From positions 8,675,396-8,739,395 of the forward strand of contig JBANSL010000008.1 in assembly GCA_037127255.1 (NCBI GenBank): a stretch of 64,000 bases of DNA. Direction: 5' to 3'. A program made the translations under genes and the position numbers. How positions within the stretch are numbered: position 1 is the stretch's first letter; every line of letters begins with the position of its first letter. The notes beneath the pieces were generated by a model that searched no databases, was not told the DNA's origin, and was given only the letters and a program-made list of their open reading frames with translations. The stretch is from Persicaria tinctoria. Taxonomy: Eukaryota > Streptophyta > Magnoliopsida > Caryophyllales > Polygonaceae. This document shows, piece after piece, positions 44,329-56,380 of the stretch.

Positions 44329-44722
44329 TGTGCACGAGTCTTAGGGTGTGCACTGTGCACAAATATTATTCGGTGAAATGTGAAACATTATTCGGTGAAA
44401 TGTGAGTATTGTTTAGGGGAACGTGAAACATTATTTGGTGAAATTTGAAACATTTTGTATAAATTGTAAGTATTTTTTAGGTAATTGAGGTTTCTTTTAT
44501 TTGAAATTGATGAATAAAAAATCTAAACATTATTCGGTAGAATGTTATAAATTATTAAGTGGAATTGGGACATTTTCATCTGAATTGAACGGAAAAAAAC
44601 ACAATAATATTCGGTAGAATGTTTCACATTTCACGAAATAATGCTTCAAATTTCACCGAATAATATTTCATATTTCACACCGAATAATATTTGTACATTG
44701 TGCACACTCGACCCACACCCAA
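44329..44722. mobile_element. foldback MITE with AATATTATTCGGTG repeats
   Basis: Left TTAGGGTGTGCACTGTGCAC, AAATATTATTCGGTGAAATG pairs with right CACCGAATAATATTTGTACA, TTGTGCACACTCGACCC. The core phrase ATTCGGTGAAATGTGAAACA recurs as direct and inverted copies, so the element can fold on itself. No TSD is certain. Confidence 0.6.
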
Positions 44723-45089
44723 TTTTATATTATCAATATTATTAGTATTAGTATTGACTGCTTCTCCACAAGTTCGAAGTTTTTTGTTGTAAGACGGCCG
44801 GGTTCAAGTCACGCGAAGATAAGATCAAACTATGCTAATATAAACAAAGATATGAGTACTCATCTAAACACAAATATCAGTATATAGTTGGACTTGACAT
44901 GCACACTTTAATCTTATAATGGCTCATTTATTACAGCAATATATAAGATCCGCGTTGACTAAAAGTATTTATCAGTGTGTAACGGAGGAAAAAAATAAAT
45001 CGGCCACCGCTGAAAACGTTGCATATCCGTTCACTCCCACTCGATGTTACCGGCCAGCGTGTGCAACGTGTTCAATTTCAATAGATAAA

Positions 45090-45533
45090 TCCTAAACAAT
45101 ACTAAAGTAGAAACCTGTTTCTACCACGTGTCAAATTTTGGTGAAGTTTTTTCCCGCAAAAAATTTAACCACTTATTTTATACCATGTGTCAATTATCAT
45201 GCCATTATAAATATTTCGTATCATCACTTTCATTTAATATTTGTTTTTTTAGAAATCATATAAATTTGGCAGACGGACTTCATTTTTTTTTACGTTTTTT
45301 TATTAGATAAGAATTCGAGTTCAGACGATATATCTAAAATTCGAAGGCCGACTAAGCCGGCAGATGAGAGAACCGTCTAAACACCATAACATACACACAT
45401 CCACCATAACTATTCTTTTTCTTTTCCATTATTTGTTTTATATATTTTAATGTAAAAATATTATCTCTTTTGGTATGAAAAATTTCACGGGGGATACAAT
45501 ACAAGCAACGTTGAAGAATCTTATCTTATCTTA
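45090..45533 (+). mobile_element. older Helitron 5' end, truncated
   Basis: TCCTAAACAATACTAAAG preceded by A resembles the TC start of plant Helitrons. It aligns through GTAGAAACCTGTTTCTACCA, CGTGTCAAATTTTGG with the 5' region of the Helitron at 45534 once the solo LTR there is removed. No matching 3' end was found. It also contains a reverse-strand retroelement tail at about 45296-45400. Confidence 0.55.
45296..45400 (-). mobile_element. short retroelement 3' tail (shared-tail family)
   Basis: TTTTTTATTAGATAAGAATTCGAG followed by GACTAAGCCGGCAGATGAGAG is the reverse complement of the common 3' end, in which CCGACTTGTCGG-like sequence precedes GAATTTTTACCTAATAAA. Only about 100 bp is present. 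It is a severe 5' truncation. Confidence 0.55.
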
Positions 45534-45571
45534 TCTTATATACAATACTAAAGCATAAATTGTTCTACCAC

Positions 45572-46806
45572 TGACAGGCCTAAAGTCGTTATGCCAAATC
45601 AAAGTAAATTCCTAAGATGCAAACTATAACAAGTATAGTAGGTAAGTTAGGGTCGAACCCACAAGGAAACAGAATCAATTGTAAGAGCAAGTATTATTAC
45701 CCAAAAGTAACCGATGAAAGGGGAGTTTTGTGGGTGAGTAATAGTGACAGAACAAGTTGCAAATAGAGGTTGTGAATATATGATTGAAAGGTATCACACC
45801 AGGTAATTATCCGCACAACAATTGAGATGGTTCATCATCGCATTCTATGAATCTCAAGTTCTAATGTCCAGTAATTGTTCTCAATTCAGATCGTGTAATA
45901 GCTTTTAGTCCTACCAGTCCTAAAAGCACTTATCACCAAATTACAAGGGAAAACCTTCACCAAATAATAAAGCAATAGCATTCAAACATGAATTATAATG
46001 AGATACAAGCGATTCTAACAACCCGTTAAAATAGCCTGTAATCGAATCTCCCTCACAATCTACCACCAGCAACCGCGTATGGAGATTGTGTTTGCTACAA
46101 TGAATCTACAACCCCAAACCTGGAATTGGAAACCCTAGCAATATGACTAGTATCGATAAACCTAGGTGATCAATCCAGATAAATCAATAATAAGCAATCA
46201 AGCAATAAGCTCAGGAGATCGAAACAATTAACAAAGGACGAACAAGAGTAGAATACTCACAACCAAATCAATTGAAGGCTTCAAAGAACCAAGTGCAACA
46301 AAGGAGAGTTAGTTCTCCATAGGGTTTGTGAGATGAACAAAAGGGAAAATACTTCTCTGGAAAATAACCTCCTTCTCCTCTACTACCTTCTCGGCCTATA
46401 TAACCTAATAAAATCGGGTTTAACATCCCGTACAAATATAATAATAAAATATAAAAACTAATAGGATAGACAGAATCGGATAAGAATCCGACTCCAGGAC
46501 TGACGCGAGCGCGCCAAGTGCAGCGCGGGCGCGCCAGCTTGGATCTTGCTTCTTCTGTCTCTTCAGCAGTGCGGCCACTTCCTCCTAGCAGAGTGGTCGC
46601 GTCGGGTAGCAGCGCGGGCGCGCCAGGTGCAGCGCGGCCGCGCCAAGGTCGTCAGTCTTCAGCTGCTTCCGATCTTCTTCGCTTCTGTAACTTGCATGAT
46701 TTCTTCAATATGTTCCGAATCACCAAGTTCACCCAAATATCTCTCATAATGACATGTAATTGATGACAAAAACTACTAAATGCGCTATGGAATATATCGC
46801 ATATCA
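45572..46806 (-). mobile_element. solo LTR, 1235 bp, TSD accac
   Basis: TG...CA termini (TGACAGG on the left, ATATCA on the right) flanked by accac at 45567-45571 and 46807-46811. Removing it restores the Helitron phrase that matches 45090-45140. The minus strand holds a TATA-like GTTATATAGGCCGAG, suggesting transcription leftwards. A GC-rich patch at 46500-46655 repeats GCGCGGGCGCGCCA-like units, in contrast to the AT-rich surroundings. No gag-pol sequence lies nearby. Confidence 0.87.
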
Positions 46807-48639
46807 ACCACATGTTGAAACCACAATGAATTTTTTTCCTCCAAAGTCATTGCCCAATTAGTTATAATTGCTACAATATTGATTTAATTTTTTATTATGT
46901 CGTATCATTACTAATACAAACTTTTCACTGATAATAGGTTGAATATCTGCCAAATTTATATAATTTGTAATCATATTTTAAAATCTTTCAAATTTATTTA
47001 ATTTAAATTTACGTTGCCATAGTTGGCAAATATATTATATATTTCTTTTACATTTATATTGTTGTAATTAGAATATTGGAATTATGACTATTGCAATATC
47101 TTAATGATATATTTATTGAAGGGAATATCATACCACATTTAAATAAATGTTGTAATATTATTTTTTTCAATATATTTTAATTTAAATAAATGTTTTAATG
47201 TAATTTTTCAATTTATTTTATTTAACTTCATTTACTTTGGTGAATTATATTCAAAATAATTTAATTGTATATTTTTAAAGAGTGATTTTAAAAATTAAAA
47301 ACTATTAAAAAATAAATTGTTTGAAATTATTTAGTATTTATTAAGCTTTGAGTATATGTAAGTCATATTTTAATTTATACATTTTTTATCAACCTAAAAT
47401 TATTGATTTTTTAAACATATGCTTTAGGGACATAGGTTAAGAAACCACATTTTAATCTCTTCAAAAAATGTGAAATTTGTTAGAAGAACATGTACTCTTA
47501 TACGAAAGAAGTATCCTAGCTTTTTTTTTTTGTTATTTTATCTTAAACAAGATTAAAAACTATGACGACTAACTCAATGATATTAATTCTCAAAGATGAT
47601 TAGAGTTGGAGAGTTCCAATAGTAAGATACAATAACTCTTTATAGGGAAAATGGCCGAAAACCACCCCTTTTTCTCATTAAACGGGACGGATAAATAGAT
47701 TTTATTAATTTATTTCAATTCATACATTTTCTCTCATTAAAATAACTTTTCAATTAATTGATATTATATCTAATTAGTTTTTATATTTATTTTATAGGAT
47801 AAATAAAGTGGAAAAGGGAAAATCTATCTTTAAGATATTTCCTTGGCCACCAAGTAGTTTGATTTTATCTAGGATTATGTTTTCTATTTAAGATGTTTTT
47901 ATTCATTCAATAAAATCAGATATTAGAATTGAATTTTTGACAAAAGTCAGATTTGGAGAGTTCTCCTAGGGAGGAACCGAGTTCCCCTGCGTGGGATAGG
48001 TTTCGATGTGTTGTTCTTAGCTTGGTTTGTCTTGTGTGTGTTGATCCTCTTTGGTGGGTTGGTGCTACCACATGTTTGGTGTGTGTCGATTCTCGTCATA
48101 GGATTGGTGTTATCCATCATGCATGGTGTGTGTCGATTGTCGTCATAGGATTGGTGCTATCAAGCATCCACGAGCCCCCTCCTTGTGCCTTCAAGTTGTC
48201 CGCTTGGTTGTGTAGGGTTGTAGAGGCGGGTTATATAGTCATTGGTATTGGTTCCTACCCTCTTTGGAGGCCTGGGGTCTTTATCTTGTTCTGCATAGAT
48301 CGTTTCAGTCCTTATCGGTCGTGTCTTTCAATTCTTGCATCTTAAATTTCGAGTCTTTACTATCTTTATCGAGTCTTTGCTATTTCTTTTTGTCGACATT
48401 GAGTCCAGCCTTTGGATCTTGGTATTCTTGCGAGTTCTTGGTCGAATCTTGGCATTCTTGTCGAGTTTCTTTGAGTGTTTCTTTGCTGCGTTCTTTAGTT
48501 CTTGCTTGTTGTCGAAGATCGGACCATCACACGGCTAACCCAGTATCACACACTTTATAACTAAAAAATTTGAATGTTATAAATGGGATTTTGTTTTAAT
48601 AAGTATGTTTTCAAACCCTTTGAATTTGATTTTTTCCAA

Positions 48640-48770
48640 AAAAAAATTGTCTTCAAACTCTATGTTGCAATATTTCGTATCTTCAGTTGGCATAGCTACA
48701 GGATCCAGTGCACTAATGTTGTATACAAAGAAGTTTTTCATAATGTTGAAACAAGTATTATAATTTTATA
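48640..48770 (+). pseudogene. Helitron helicase C-terminal fragment 1
   Basis: Translation gives KLYVAIFRIFSWHSYRIQCT followed by NVVYKEVFHNVET, matching QLYVAISRVTSRKGLKI...TNVVYKEVFHN in fragment 2. Internal residues are lost or changed. It is a decayed second copy of the Pif1-like C-terminus. Confidence 0.65.
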
Positions 48771-48841
48771 ATCCCTTCATTATTGAGGCAAGGATCATTT
48801 CAGGTAGCAATATTGGTCGATTGGTTTTTTTTCCTCGCATG

Positions 48842-49282
48842 TAGTGGCAGATCCTGAACTTATTGATTGAGGGGGCGAAAAATTACGATAAAAAAATATT
48901 GTATGTAAAATTAAACCCTGATTTTTCTTTTTTCGAAAAACCATCAATATTATGTATCCTGAACTTGCATGATTTATTTCATGGTTTTCAAATATTTCAA
49001 TATAACATCCTAATTTGAAGTTCTCGAATATAGTTATATGATTAAGATATGAAATTAATAAATAATAATTACAATAAAAATATATCGATTTGGTAAATGA
49101 TGTAGGAAATATTTTAATTTAGTGGTGAAATTTGAAACGCTTATAACTGTTTGCTCAAATATCGGATTTGAGCTTATAATATATCAAATCGAAGCTATCG
49201 ACGAGAGGAATATGTATGTTAAATTTCATTTTCGATTGGGGGGGCGACTGCCACTACTGGCCCTAAAGAGGATCCGCCCCTG
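48842..49282. mobile_element. non-autonomous hAT element, TSD ctcgcatg
   Basis: The left end TAGTGGCAGATCC and right end GGATCCGCCCCTG are imperfect inverted repeats of the CAGTGGCGGATCC type. ctcgcatg occurs at 48834-48841 and 49283-49290, a perfect 8-bp TSD. The subterminal phrases GAGGGGGCGAAAA and GGGGGGGCGACTGCC also resemble each other. 441 bp, no ORF. Confidence 0.88.
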
Positions 49283-49299
49283 CTCGCATGGTACTTACT

Positions 49300-49580
49300 T
49301 CTTCAAACACTCATCTCATTTGCCTTTCAAGCTTAGAAGAAGGCAATTTCCGGTTCTTGTGTGCTTTGCCATGACAATCAACAAGAGCCAATGACAATCA
49401 CTTTCGTATGTCGAATTATATCTTCCACGCCCTGTTTTTACACATGGTCAACTCTATGTTGCAATATCTAGAGTGACATCAAGAAAGGGGTTGAAGATTT
49501 TAATTTGTGACAAAGATGGGCATTCCATGAACACAACAACTAATGTTGTCTACAAAGAAGTTTTTCATAATTTACACTAA
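49300..49580 (+). pseudogene. Helitron Pif1-like helicase C-terminal fragment 2
   Basis: One forward frame reads HLPFKLRRRQFPVLVCFAMT, INKSQ, a TGA, then QSLSYVELYLPRPVFTHGQL, YVAISRVTSRKGLKILICDK and NVVYKEVFHNLH before its natural stop at about 49580. Motifs FAMTINKSQGQ and YVALSR are the C-terminal signature of Pif1-type helicases in plant Helitron Rep-Hel proteins. The TGA replaces the expected Gly of KSQGQS, so it is inactive. The rest of the protein is missing. Confidence 0.88.
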
Positions 49581-49912
49581 ACTGGTAGTTCTTTTCTTCC
49601 TTTATCCTCATCTTTCTATATTATTAATTGTTATTTGTTTGTTATATCTTATATGTCATTGTTGTTTTTTTTCCAGGGTTTTTCATTGTTGGATTTTTTC
49701 ATGAGTGGACTCATATCATTGCATTCAAAACTCATTCTACAAGTTTAATTCCTTTACAGTTTTTTTATTCTGAATTTTACATAACAATGTAACTTTATGA
49801 CTTTATTTATTTTTCCTTTTAGTGCATTGTAATATTAACGGTTCATTTTGTTTATATTTTATGGTTCCACATTTTATTTTACCGAATTGTTAATTCCAAT
49901 CTTTTAACTTAT

Positions 49913-49929
49913 CCCGTGCATTGCACGGG
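49913..49929 (+). other. Helitron 3' terminal hairpin
   Basis: CCCGTGCATTGCACGGG can form a 7-8-bp stem with a minimal loop, 11 bp before the terminal CTAG at 49940. In Helitrons this structure marks the end of the rolling-circle unit. Confidence 0.88.
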
Positions 49930-50158
49930 TTATGAACTAGTAATATCCTATAGCTGAATTTATGATGGAAGAGGGTCTTGTAACACAAAAAAATGATATT
50001 TTAAATTTTGTGTTGGAATGTGGGTTGTTCCACGTTGAAAATTATATTGAGATACGATGAACAACATATAAGTTTGGTGGGTCAGGACCATTTATTTTAT
50101 TGTCAATTGATTTTAAGATGAAATCTGGTTGGATTTCATCTTAAAACCAATTATGCTT

Positions 50159-50515
50159 TTTTTATTTTTCATTCCATGTAATTCCAAATCAAAGATAATT
50201 GTGACAAATATACCATTTGCAAATTAAAATAACTAGTCACGTTCATGGTAAACATTTGAGTAGCAAAATGACATACTAATTAAATAGAAAATCAACATTT
50301 GGTTAGCATAAAACAAACTGGATGCTAATCATCCGCCCCCCTGAATCATCTCAAGTTTGCATGGTGCTAACCAAATGTACATTGGTTTTCTATTTATGTC
50401 ATTTTTCTACTCAAATGTTTACCATGAACGTGACAATTGGAACTAGCTATTTTAATTTGCAAATGTTATATTTGTCACAATTATCTTTGATTTGGAATTA
50501 CATGAAATAAAAAAA
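50159..50515. repeat. long near-perfect hairpin (foldback MITE)
   Basis: Two arms of about 150 bp (about 50159-50310 and 50345-50515) are inverted copies: CATGTAATTCCAAATCAAAG, ATAATTGTGACAAATATA, CACGTTCATGGTAAACATTT and ATTTGGTTAGCA. A spacer of about 35-40 nt separates them. Small indels distinguish the arms. A transcript through it would form a long double-stranded hairpin. No coding capacity. Confidence 0.88.
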
Positions 50516-52480
50516 TAAAAATAGAACCTAGCTAGATTCACAATTTGAGCACATCTTTTATACCTTTTTTTTTAAAAAAAAATCTATCTAAGTACCCCAC
50601 TAATCCATATCTCCCTATATGTCTTTTTAATTAAAAAAAATTCCATGTAAGCACCCCCATTAGTCCACATTAGTGAGATAGGTGGTACGTGTCACTAACT
50701 GCAACTAAACCCCCGAAATTGGTAATTATTTTTGTATTTTTTTAAGTTTGGATCATCGTCCGCAACTACATCTAAAGTTCGTGCTATTTTATACAATTTG
50801 CCCTTTTAAGAAAAATATAAATTAAGCAGGAAAATTCTGCATTTAAAAATGAAATGTGCTCTAAATAATGATGATTAAAGTTGGTCAAAGACTAAAACTT
50901 ACTGTAAATGTTGTGAGACAAATGAAATAAACTAAAATATTAATACCCCTCATAAGGGCTACAGGCAAGACCTCAAAACAACTATTGACAAGACAATTTT
51001 AACTAAATTGTGTGCAAAAGTCCTTGTTAGATTGACCGAGCGCTTGCCCTCAAGCTATCTCCTCCCTTGGAATTCTCTCCCAACTCCCATGGTAACTTCT
51101 CTCCCAACTCCAATGGTAACAACAAATAGAACAAATAAATCGTTCGTCCTAGTTTTGATTACCAAACAAACAGTTTGATTCAAATGAATCTCCAATCAAA
51201 TTTATTCCAAATTAAAATAACAATGGATCAGGGTTAGGATTAGTATTAACTTTCTCCCCAACTCCCATTAGAGACAACCCAAATCCTCTCAAATTCGGCG
51301 ATTATGTGGATCGAATCAACCAAGCCCCATCTGACGGATAAAAATCCGAGGAGTTTGATCTTGTCATCCGAAACCGCCGGCAATGAAGTCGGATTCGAAT
51401 TTGGGGAAATTGAAGACTCGGTTTCAGGGGCGATTTGCTCCTCAGCGTCCGTCGTTGGTGGTGTTGCCCCGGTGGGGCGTCGGCATGGTAAGGAAAAAGA
51501 AGGTATTGATCAGGAGTTCACATGGGGTGATGGGCGAGCCATTTTCATCGTCTCGAATCAATTTGTTTGGTGCAACGGGAGGTTTCTCAGTCCCAAAAGA
51601 AACCCCTTTAATGGGGTACACGTAGAATGTGAGCTGCAATTTGAGGGCCACCATCCTAAAATCAAAGGTTGAAGCTAAAGGTAAGGGCTTGGCCAATGAG
51701 GTTCTTCCTGTTTGGTTGGGGGGGGGGGGGGTGCGGCAAGGCTATGAATGGTGGCGCCGTCCGTGGGGATTCGATCAAAAAGCCATCAGATCGGATCTCT
51801 CAATCAACGAAGTAACGAAGATCGATTATTTGTGAGGCTCGATGAAGCAGCAGATCCTGCGTCGGATCCTCAGAAGGGCTTCAGTCGACTGCCCTCCTCT
51901 CGCCATCGCCCACAAACCCTAGCAGCGGGAATAGCCGCCGATTCCGGCCTCCTCCATCTCTATTTGTGTGACTCCGATTGGATCTGGTTTGGGATTGCAT
52001 CGTAGCCGCCGCTACCAAGCATCTCCTTTCGCTGAACCACAAGGATGCTACCGGTCACCAAGCCTTTGTCCGCCACCGACAGCGGGCAACCGATGCTCAA
52101 TTGCCTGGCGGCGTTGATCTGGTCCGATTCGGGCTTCTTGCATCTCTGATTATCTGCGCTCAACACCAAAGCCAAATGAACCTGTAGAAACTCCTCGTAC
52201 AAGCAAAAATTGATAGAGCAAAAGTAATTTCATAATACGTCCAGGGGCATTATCGTCTTTTATCAGGTGAACTAACAAAACCCTAACTCTCCTTATATAT
52301 ATGATTGATCTACTAGGGTTTGGGAGGCCTCTCTGAGCCGACATACTCTGACTTGAGCGTCGGAGGCTCCTTCGGGGAGCAACCCCGCCTCTTCTTCCTC
52401 TTGATCCTTGCAGGTGATCGGTCGATGTCGAGGAGGAAGGAGGAGCAGATTTCGGATCTGGAATGACGGGAACGTCAGAA
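50516..52480. other. mixed repeat-derived region with LTR-retrotransposon signatures
   Basis: At 51750-51772 the phrase GGTGGCGCCGTCCGTGGGGA resembles the TGGCGCCGT(C/T)...GTGGG(G/A)A primer-binding/leader segment common in plant Ty3-gypsy elements. At 52345-52410 CTGACTTGAGCGTCGGAGG and GGGAGCAACCCCGCC resemble the U5 end of such LTRs, with a TATATATATG box at about 52296. The order of the two is not that of an intact element. The frames at 51304-51672 and 51383-51625 have no recognised domain. A G13-14 run sits at about 51719. Confidence 0.4.
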
Positions 52481-53679
52481 GGACCTGTTTACAATTTACT
52501 TAAATTTATCTTGTCAATAGATGTTTTGACATATTATCTATAGACTCACTCATACTCCCTCCGTTGTCAAAATATGATATTTTAATTTTTTTCCACAAAT
52601 TTTCAAGAAATCAACAAATATACCCTCATTATTACACTACCTTTTTAATTTCTTGAAAACTACAATACTTCATCCGATCTAAAATATAAGACATTTTATT
52701 TAACCCAAAATAATATAGATGAACTATCAACGTTTAACCCAAAAAAAAACTTTAAAAATTATCCCGTATTAAATCAATATTGATACAATGGTTAAAATTT
52801 ACAAAAATAATAATAATTTTGACTCAAAATATAATTAATTAAACATATATAAAATTAAAGGCGAAACTTCATCTTCATCATCTCCCTCGTTGAAGGAAGC
52901 ACCGTCTCACGATTATATCAGCTCGACCGATGAACTCCATCTTCAACCTAGATCAAAGAGTTAGCATGGTATATATTGTTTTTTTTTTTCATGTACTGTA
53001 TCTTGATGAACCTAGACAATCAAAGTTCAAGGTCTCGGGGTTTTCTCCTTCTTCATATGAACCCTAAAAATCTGAAATTCGAAGGCGTGTGGGGCGAATA
53101 GGACATGAAAGTCGACAAATTTGAAATTCCTATTCCATAATCTACAAGAGCCCTTGCTTAATTTGACCTCTGGTTTGTGTTCTAGACTTCGCCTTTTGCG
53201 AGGTGTGATTTTTTTTTTTTTTTGCGTGTGTAATTCAGCGGTTTAAACTCACGACCCCCAATTGGTTGATCTGAATTTTGACATTCCCCCAATCTTAACA
53301 CTTGCAAACAACGGAGCCACGTCCTAAGTCGCTTATGGGGAGGTCGATACAAATGGTAGACGGGAGAGGTGATGAAGTTCGAACTTGCTGCAATGGTAGT
53401 TGGGTTCAATAGGATCATGTTTTGTAGGGCTTTGGACAATATTGATTCCTCTATCCTCATCATCGTCCTCCCTTTCCTATTGTTTTCCGATTTTTGAGCT
53501 ATGTCCATATCGAGCTGCACATATTACGAGCGTCCCGTTGCTCGGGATGGAGATGATAAACCATGGCCAATCAGTTTCCCCCTAATTTGATCATTTTTCC
53601 CAAACTTTTTGGTAATCATATTTTGATTTTTGAGTCCAAATTATTGTGGCGTTTGGGAATTTGGCCATTAGATTAAGAA
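52481..53679. other. intergenic; degraded Stowaway-like sequences, no gene
   Basis: CATACTCCCTCCGTTGTCAA at about 52551 and TACTTCATCCGATCTAAAA at about 52668 are Stowaway-like left ends without clear partners. The rest is AT-rich or T-rich with no supported ORF. Confidence 0.4.
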
Positions 53680-54825
53680 TGTGTTTGGCAGTCAGATGGA
53701 GATTGTGTAGATTATTAAGATTATCGTAGATTTTAAGAGATGAAAATAGATTGCGTGGATTAATGAGATTTTTGTAGATGTAAGGAGAAGATTGTAGTGT
53801 ATTTCAAAGCTACGAAATGACCCATATACCCCCACTTTTTTTACAGGCATATACTTCAATCAAAAACTGAAACTGATTTTCCATGTCGCAGTTGCATGTT
53901 ATTTCTAAATATGCAAACACTTCCATATCATCTCCGCTAATATGGGTTTCATTGATCAGATATGTTCCTTAGATTATTAATTTCATGTCCTTTCACCAAT
54001 TCAGGATATCAGACTGCAAAGGCACAAAACAATTTCAATTTTGTGTCATTTAACATATGCAGGAGCCAGGAACTCAAACTGCAAACACACTTCACAATTT
54101 CATCAAATTTCAACCGTTTCCATATTTGGGGGTTCAAGCTATTCGGATTTGGGGATTTAGGGTTTTCAGATTTGGGGGGTTTAGGGTTTGCACAATGACA
54201 ATGCCGAAGACGGCCGGTTGGGGGTTCGACGGGAGAGGTGGAGGAAATGGGGGTTTTTGGTCTGAAACAACGCCGGCAATGTGTGGGGGGTTACGGGTTC
54301 GTCGACGCCGGATCTGCCGCTGTCGAAGCAAGGACGTGGCTTCTTCGTTACGCCGCCACCGTCGACTGCTGTCCGTCCTCGCTAGGCCCTGCCTTCAGCT
54401 TTCTTGGTCGCCCATCTCCAGATATGTGCGCCCCGACACGCTCGACCACCGAAAGCTGCCACCTCATGAAGCCATCGGCCGTCGTTGAACCTAAACAATG
54501 AAGGGAGATCGGAGGGAGAAGAGGAACTCACCTGGGTTTTCGAAGACGACGATGGAAGTGGAGGAGCACTGTTTGAAGATCTGAAATAAAGGGAGCAATT
54601 GTGTGGAGTGACGAGGGGCAATTTTGTGAGATATAAATCTCCACAATCCCCTAATCTCCATAATCTTGACCTCCTAAGATTATTTTTTCGTCAGTATTTT
54701 TTCATCTCCTATAATCTCCACCATTTCAGTGTAGCCGAACACCAGTTAAGGAGATTGTATTTTTTTTTTCATCTGTTACCATCTCCTAATCTCCTAATCT
54801 AGTGCATCCGAACACGACCTAACAT
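53680..54825. mobile_element. TIR element enclosing a GC-rich filler segment
   Basis: Left ATGTGTTTGGCAGTCAGATG, GAGATTGTGTAGATT pairs with right AATCTCCTAATCTAGTGCAT, CCGAACACGACC, an imperfect inverted repeat of the GTGTTTGG type used by hAT-like and other MITEs. The interior at 54180-54560 is GC-rich with open frames on both strands, which may be a captured gene piece that I cannot name. Boundaries are approximate and no TSD was established. Confidence 0.5.
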
Positions 54826-55683
54826 TGGTTTAATAAGGAATATATAGTTTGTACTCCATATATGAATTTGTTGTTCATAAAGTTTGTATTATTTTGAATG
54901 TTTTTTTTTTATTTTATTATTTACCACGAATTTTAAGGGGTTAAAAAATACTATAAAATTTTATATTTTTTATATTTTTTTTTACAATTTAATACTCAAA
55001 CTGGAGTAATAAGTAGTATTAAATCATTAAAAAAAAATTAAAGTAAAACATATATTTAATCGGAGGGCGTAATTTACTAATCATTATTATGAGAATATTT
55101 TATAAAATAGAGATGAAAATAAGTACTTATACTAGTAATTTTTTTATAAACAAAATTAAAACTTTGAACATAACAAAATTTGACAAAGGAGACAAGTACT
55201 CCTTATAAGAGTGACACACTTGTAAAAAGGGAGAGAAAACGTGTCGAGTGGAAGGGCGCGTGATCTTCGGGTTTTCATTTTCTCCTCTATAATCTCAGAT
55301 ACGGAGTACAGTAACAGTAACTCTCTGGTAGGGGAAGTTGTAAGAGGGGGACATGGTGTGGAGCCCACGTGGGAGCTTGGGGTGGTAAAAACCTGCAATG
55401 ATGAGAAATGAAGGTGGGAGAGCCGACAGTAAAAAAGAGGAGTCAGGAGTAGTAAAAAGAAAAGGTAAAAATGTCGGGAGGGCGTGTAGAGTGGAAACTG
55501 ACAGCGTTGCCGGCCCACTTTATCCTCCGCCGCTTCTACTGTCCGTACTTTGCACTTGCTCTCTACCTCCCTCTACCTAATAGACTATCGTATCGTATCG
55601 TATCGTATGAACTATGAAGCGTGCGCCTTGTTTGGCCCCCCTTCTTAATCATTGCACCTACTCCCCCTTTCTTTTTATTTTCA
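54826..55683. other. AT-rich intergenic sequence, no gene recognised
   Basis: Contains AAATCGGAGGGCGTAA-like Stowaway remains near 55058, a CGTAT x4 microrepeat at 55587-55608, and short ORFs of no recognised family. Confidence 0.35.
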
Positions 55684-56380
55684 TAAATTTACAGGAAACC
55701 ATCTCTTAAATATAAATTTAAATTATTTTATTTAATCACCCCTTAAATTCAAAATTATATAAAACACCCTTTAAATGATCTTTATTTACAACTCACCACC
55801 TTCATTTATTTTGTTTGAGTTTTTAAACTCAAATTTGATTATAAATATATTTAAATTTGAATTTAAGGTTTGATTAGATTTTCATAATTGTTATTTTTTT
55901 AAAATAATAAATATAGCTTATATATAATTATTAACCCAATTTATGTTTGAAAATGTTTTTAAATTTTTTTAAAATATTATGAAAATTATTCTTTTATTTA
56001 TAATATGATTAGAAATCATAATTTCTATTTATAAAGTTAAAAATAACCTTAAATTTATTATTTATTTGCAGTTTAAAATTATAGAAAACCGCCCTTTAAA
56101 AAGCCTCTATTAACAAATCACCACCCTTCACCTATTTATGTTAACCTATCACTAAATATATCAAGCCCTTTAATCCAAATTTTAAATATATTTATAATCA
56201 AATTTGAGTTTAAAAATCTTAAAATATAATATATTTAATGATAACTCAGAGAAAATAGATGAAGGGTGGTGATTTGTAAATACAAACCATTTAAAGGGCG
56301 ATTTTATATAATTTTGAATTTAACGGGTAGTTAAATGAGAACTATTATATTTAAGGGGTGGTTTTCCTTAAATTCCCTTT
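55684..56380. mobile_element. MULE-like MITE with long TIRs
   Basis: Left AATTTACAGGAAACCATCTC, TTAAATATAAATTTAAA, CCCCTTAAATTCAAAATTAT pairs with right ATAATTTTGAATTTAACGGG, TATTTAAGGGGTGGTTTTCC, TTAAATT. The arms exceed 150 bp and the interior also repeats ACCACCCTTCA-like phrases. Related in style to the element at 60340, but with different ends and no clear TSD. Confidence 0.6.

Larger units (their letters stand above)
45534..49940 (+). mobile_element. Helitron, 4.4 kb, with nested insertions
   Basis: The 5' end is A|TCTTATATACAATACTAAAG. The 3' end is the hairpin CCCGTGCATTGCACGGG, then TTATGAACTAG|T. TC at the start, a GC hairpin about 11 bp before CTAG, and insertion between A and T with no TSD define a Helitron. 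It contains a solo LTR (45572-46806), a hAT (48842-49282) and two Pif1-helicase C-terminal fragments. The Rep domain was not found. The 5' end is homologous to the older one at 45090. Confidence 0.87.

Noticed and set aside
51304..51672. 122-codon frame as a host gene
   Set aside because: No recognised family or splice partners, and it sits among LTR-retrotransposon signatures.
54057..54621. Protein gene in GC-rich segment (frames of 79-143 codons on both strands)
   Set aside because: No domain, overlapping frames on both strands and location inside a TIR element suggest captured or chance open sequence.
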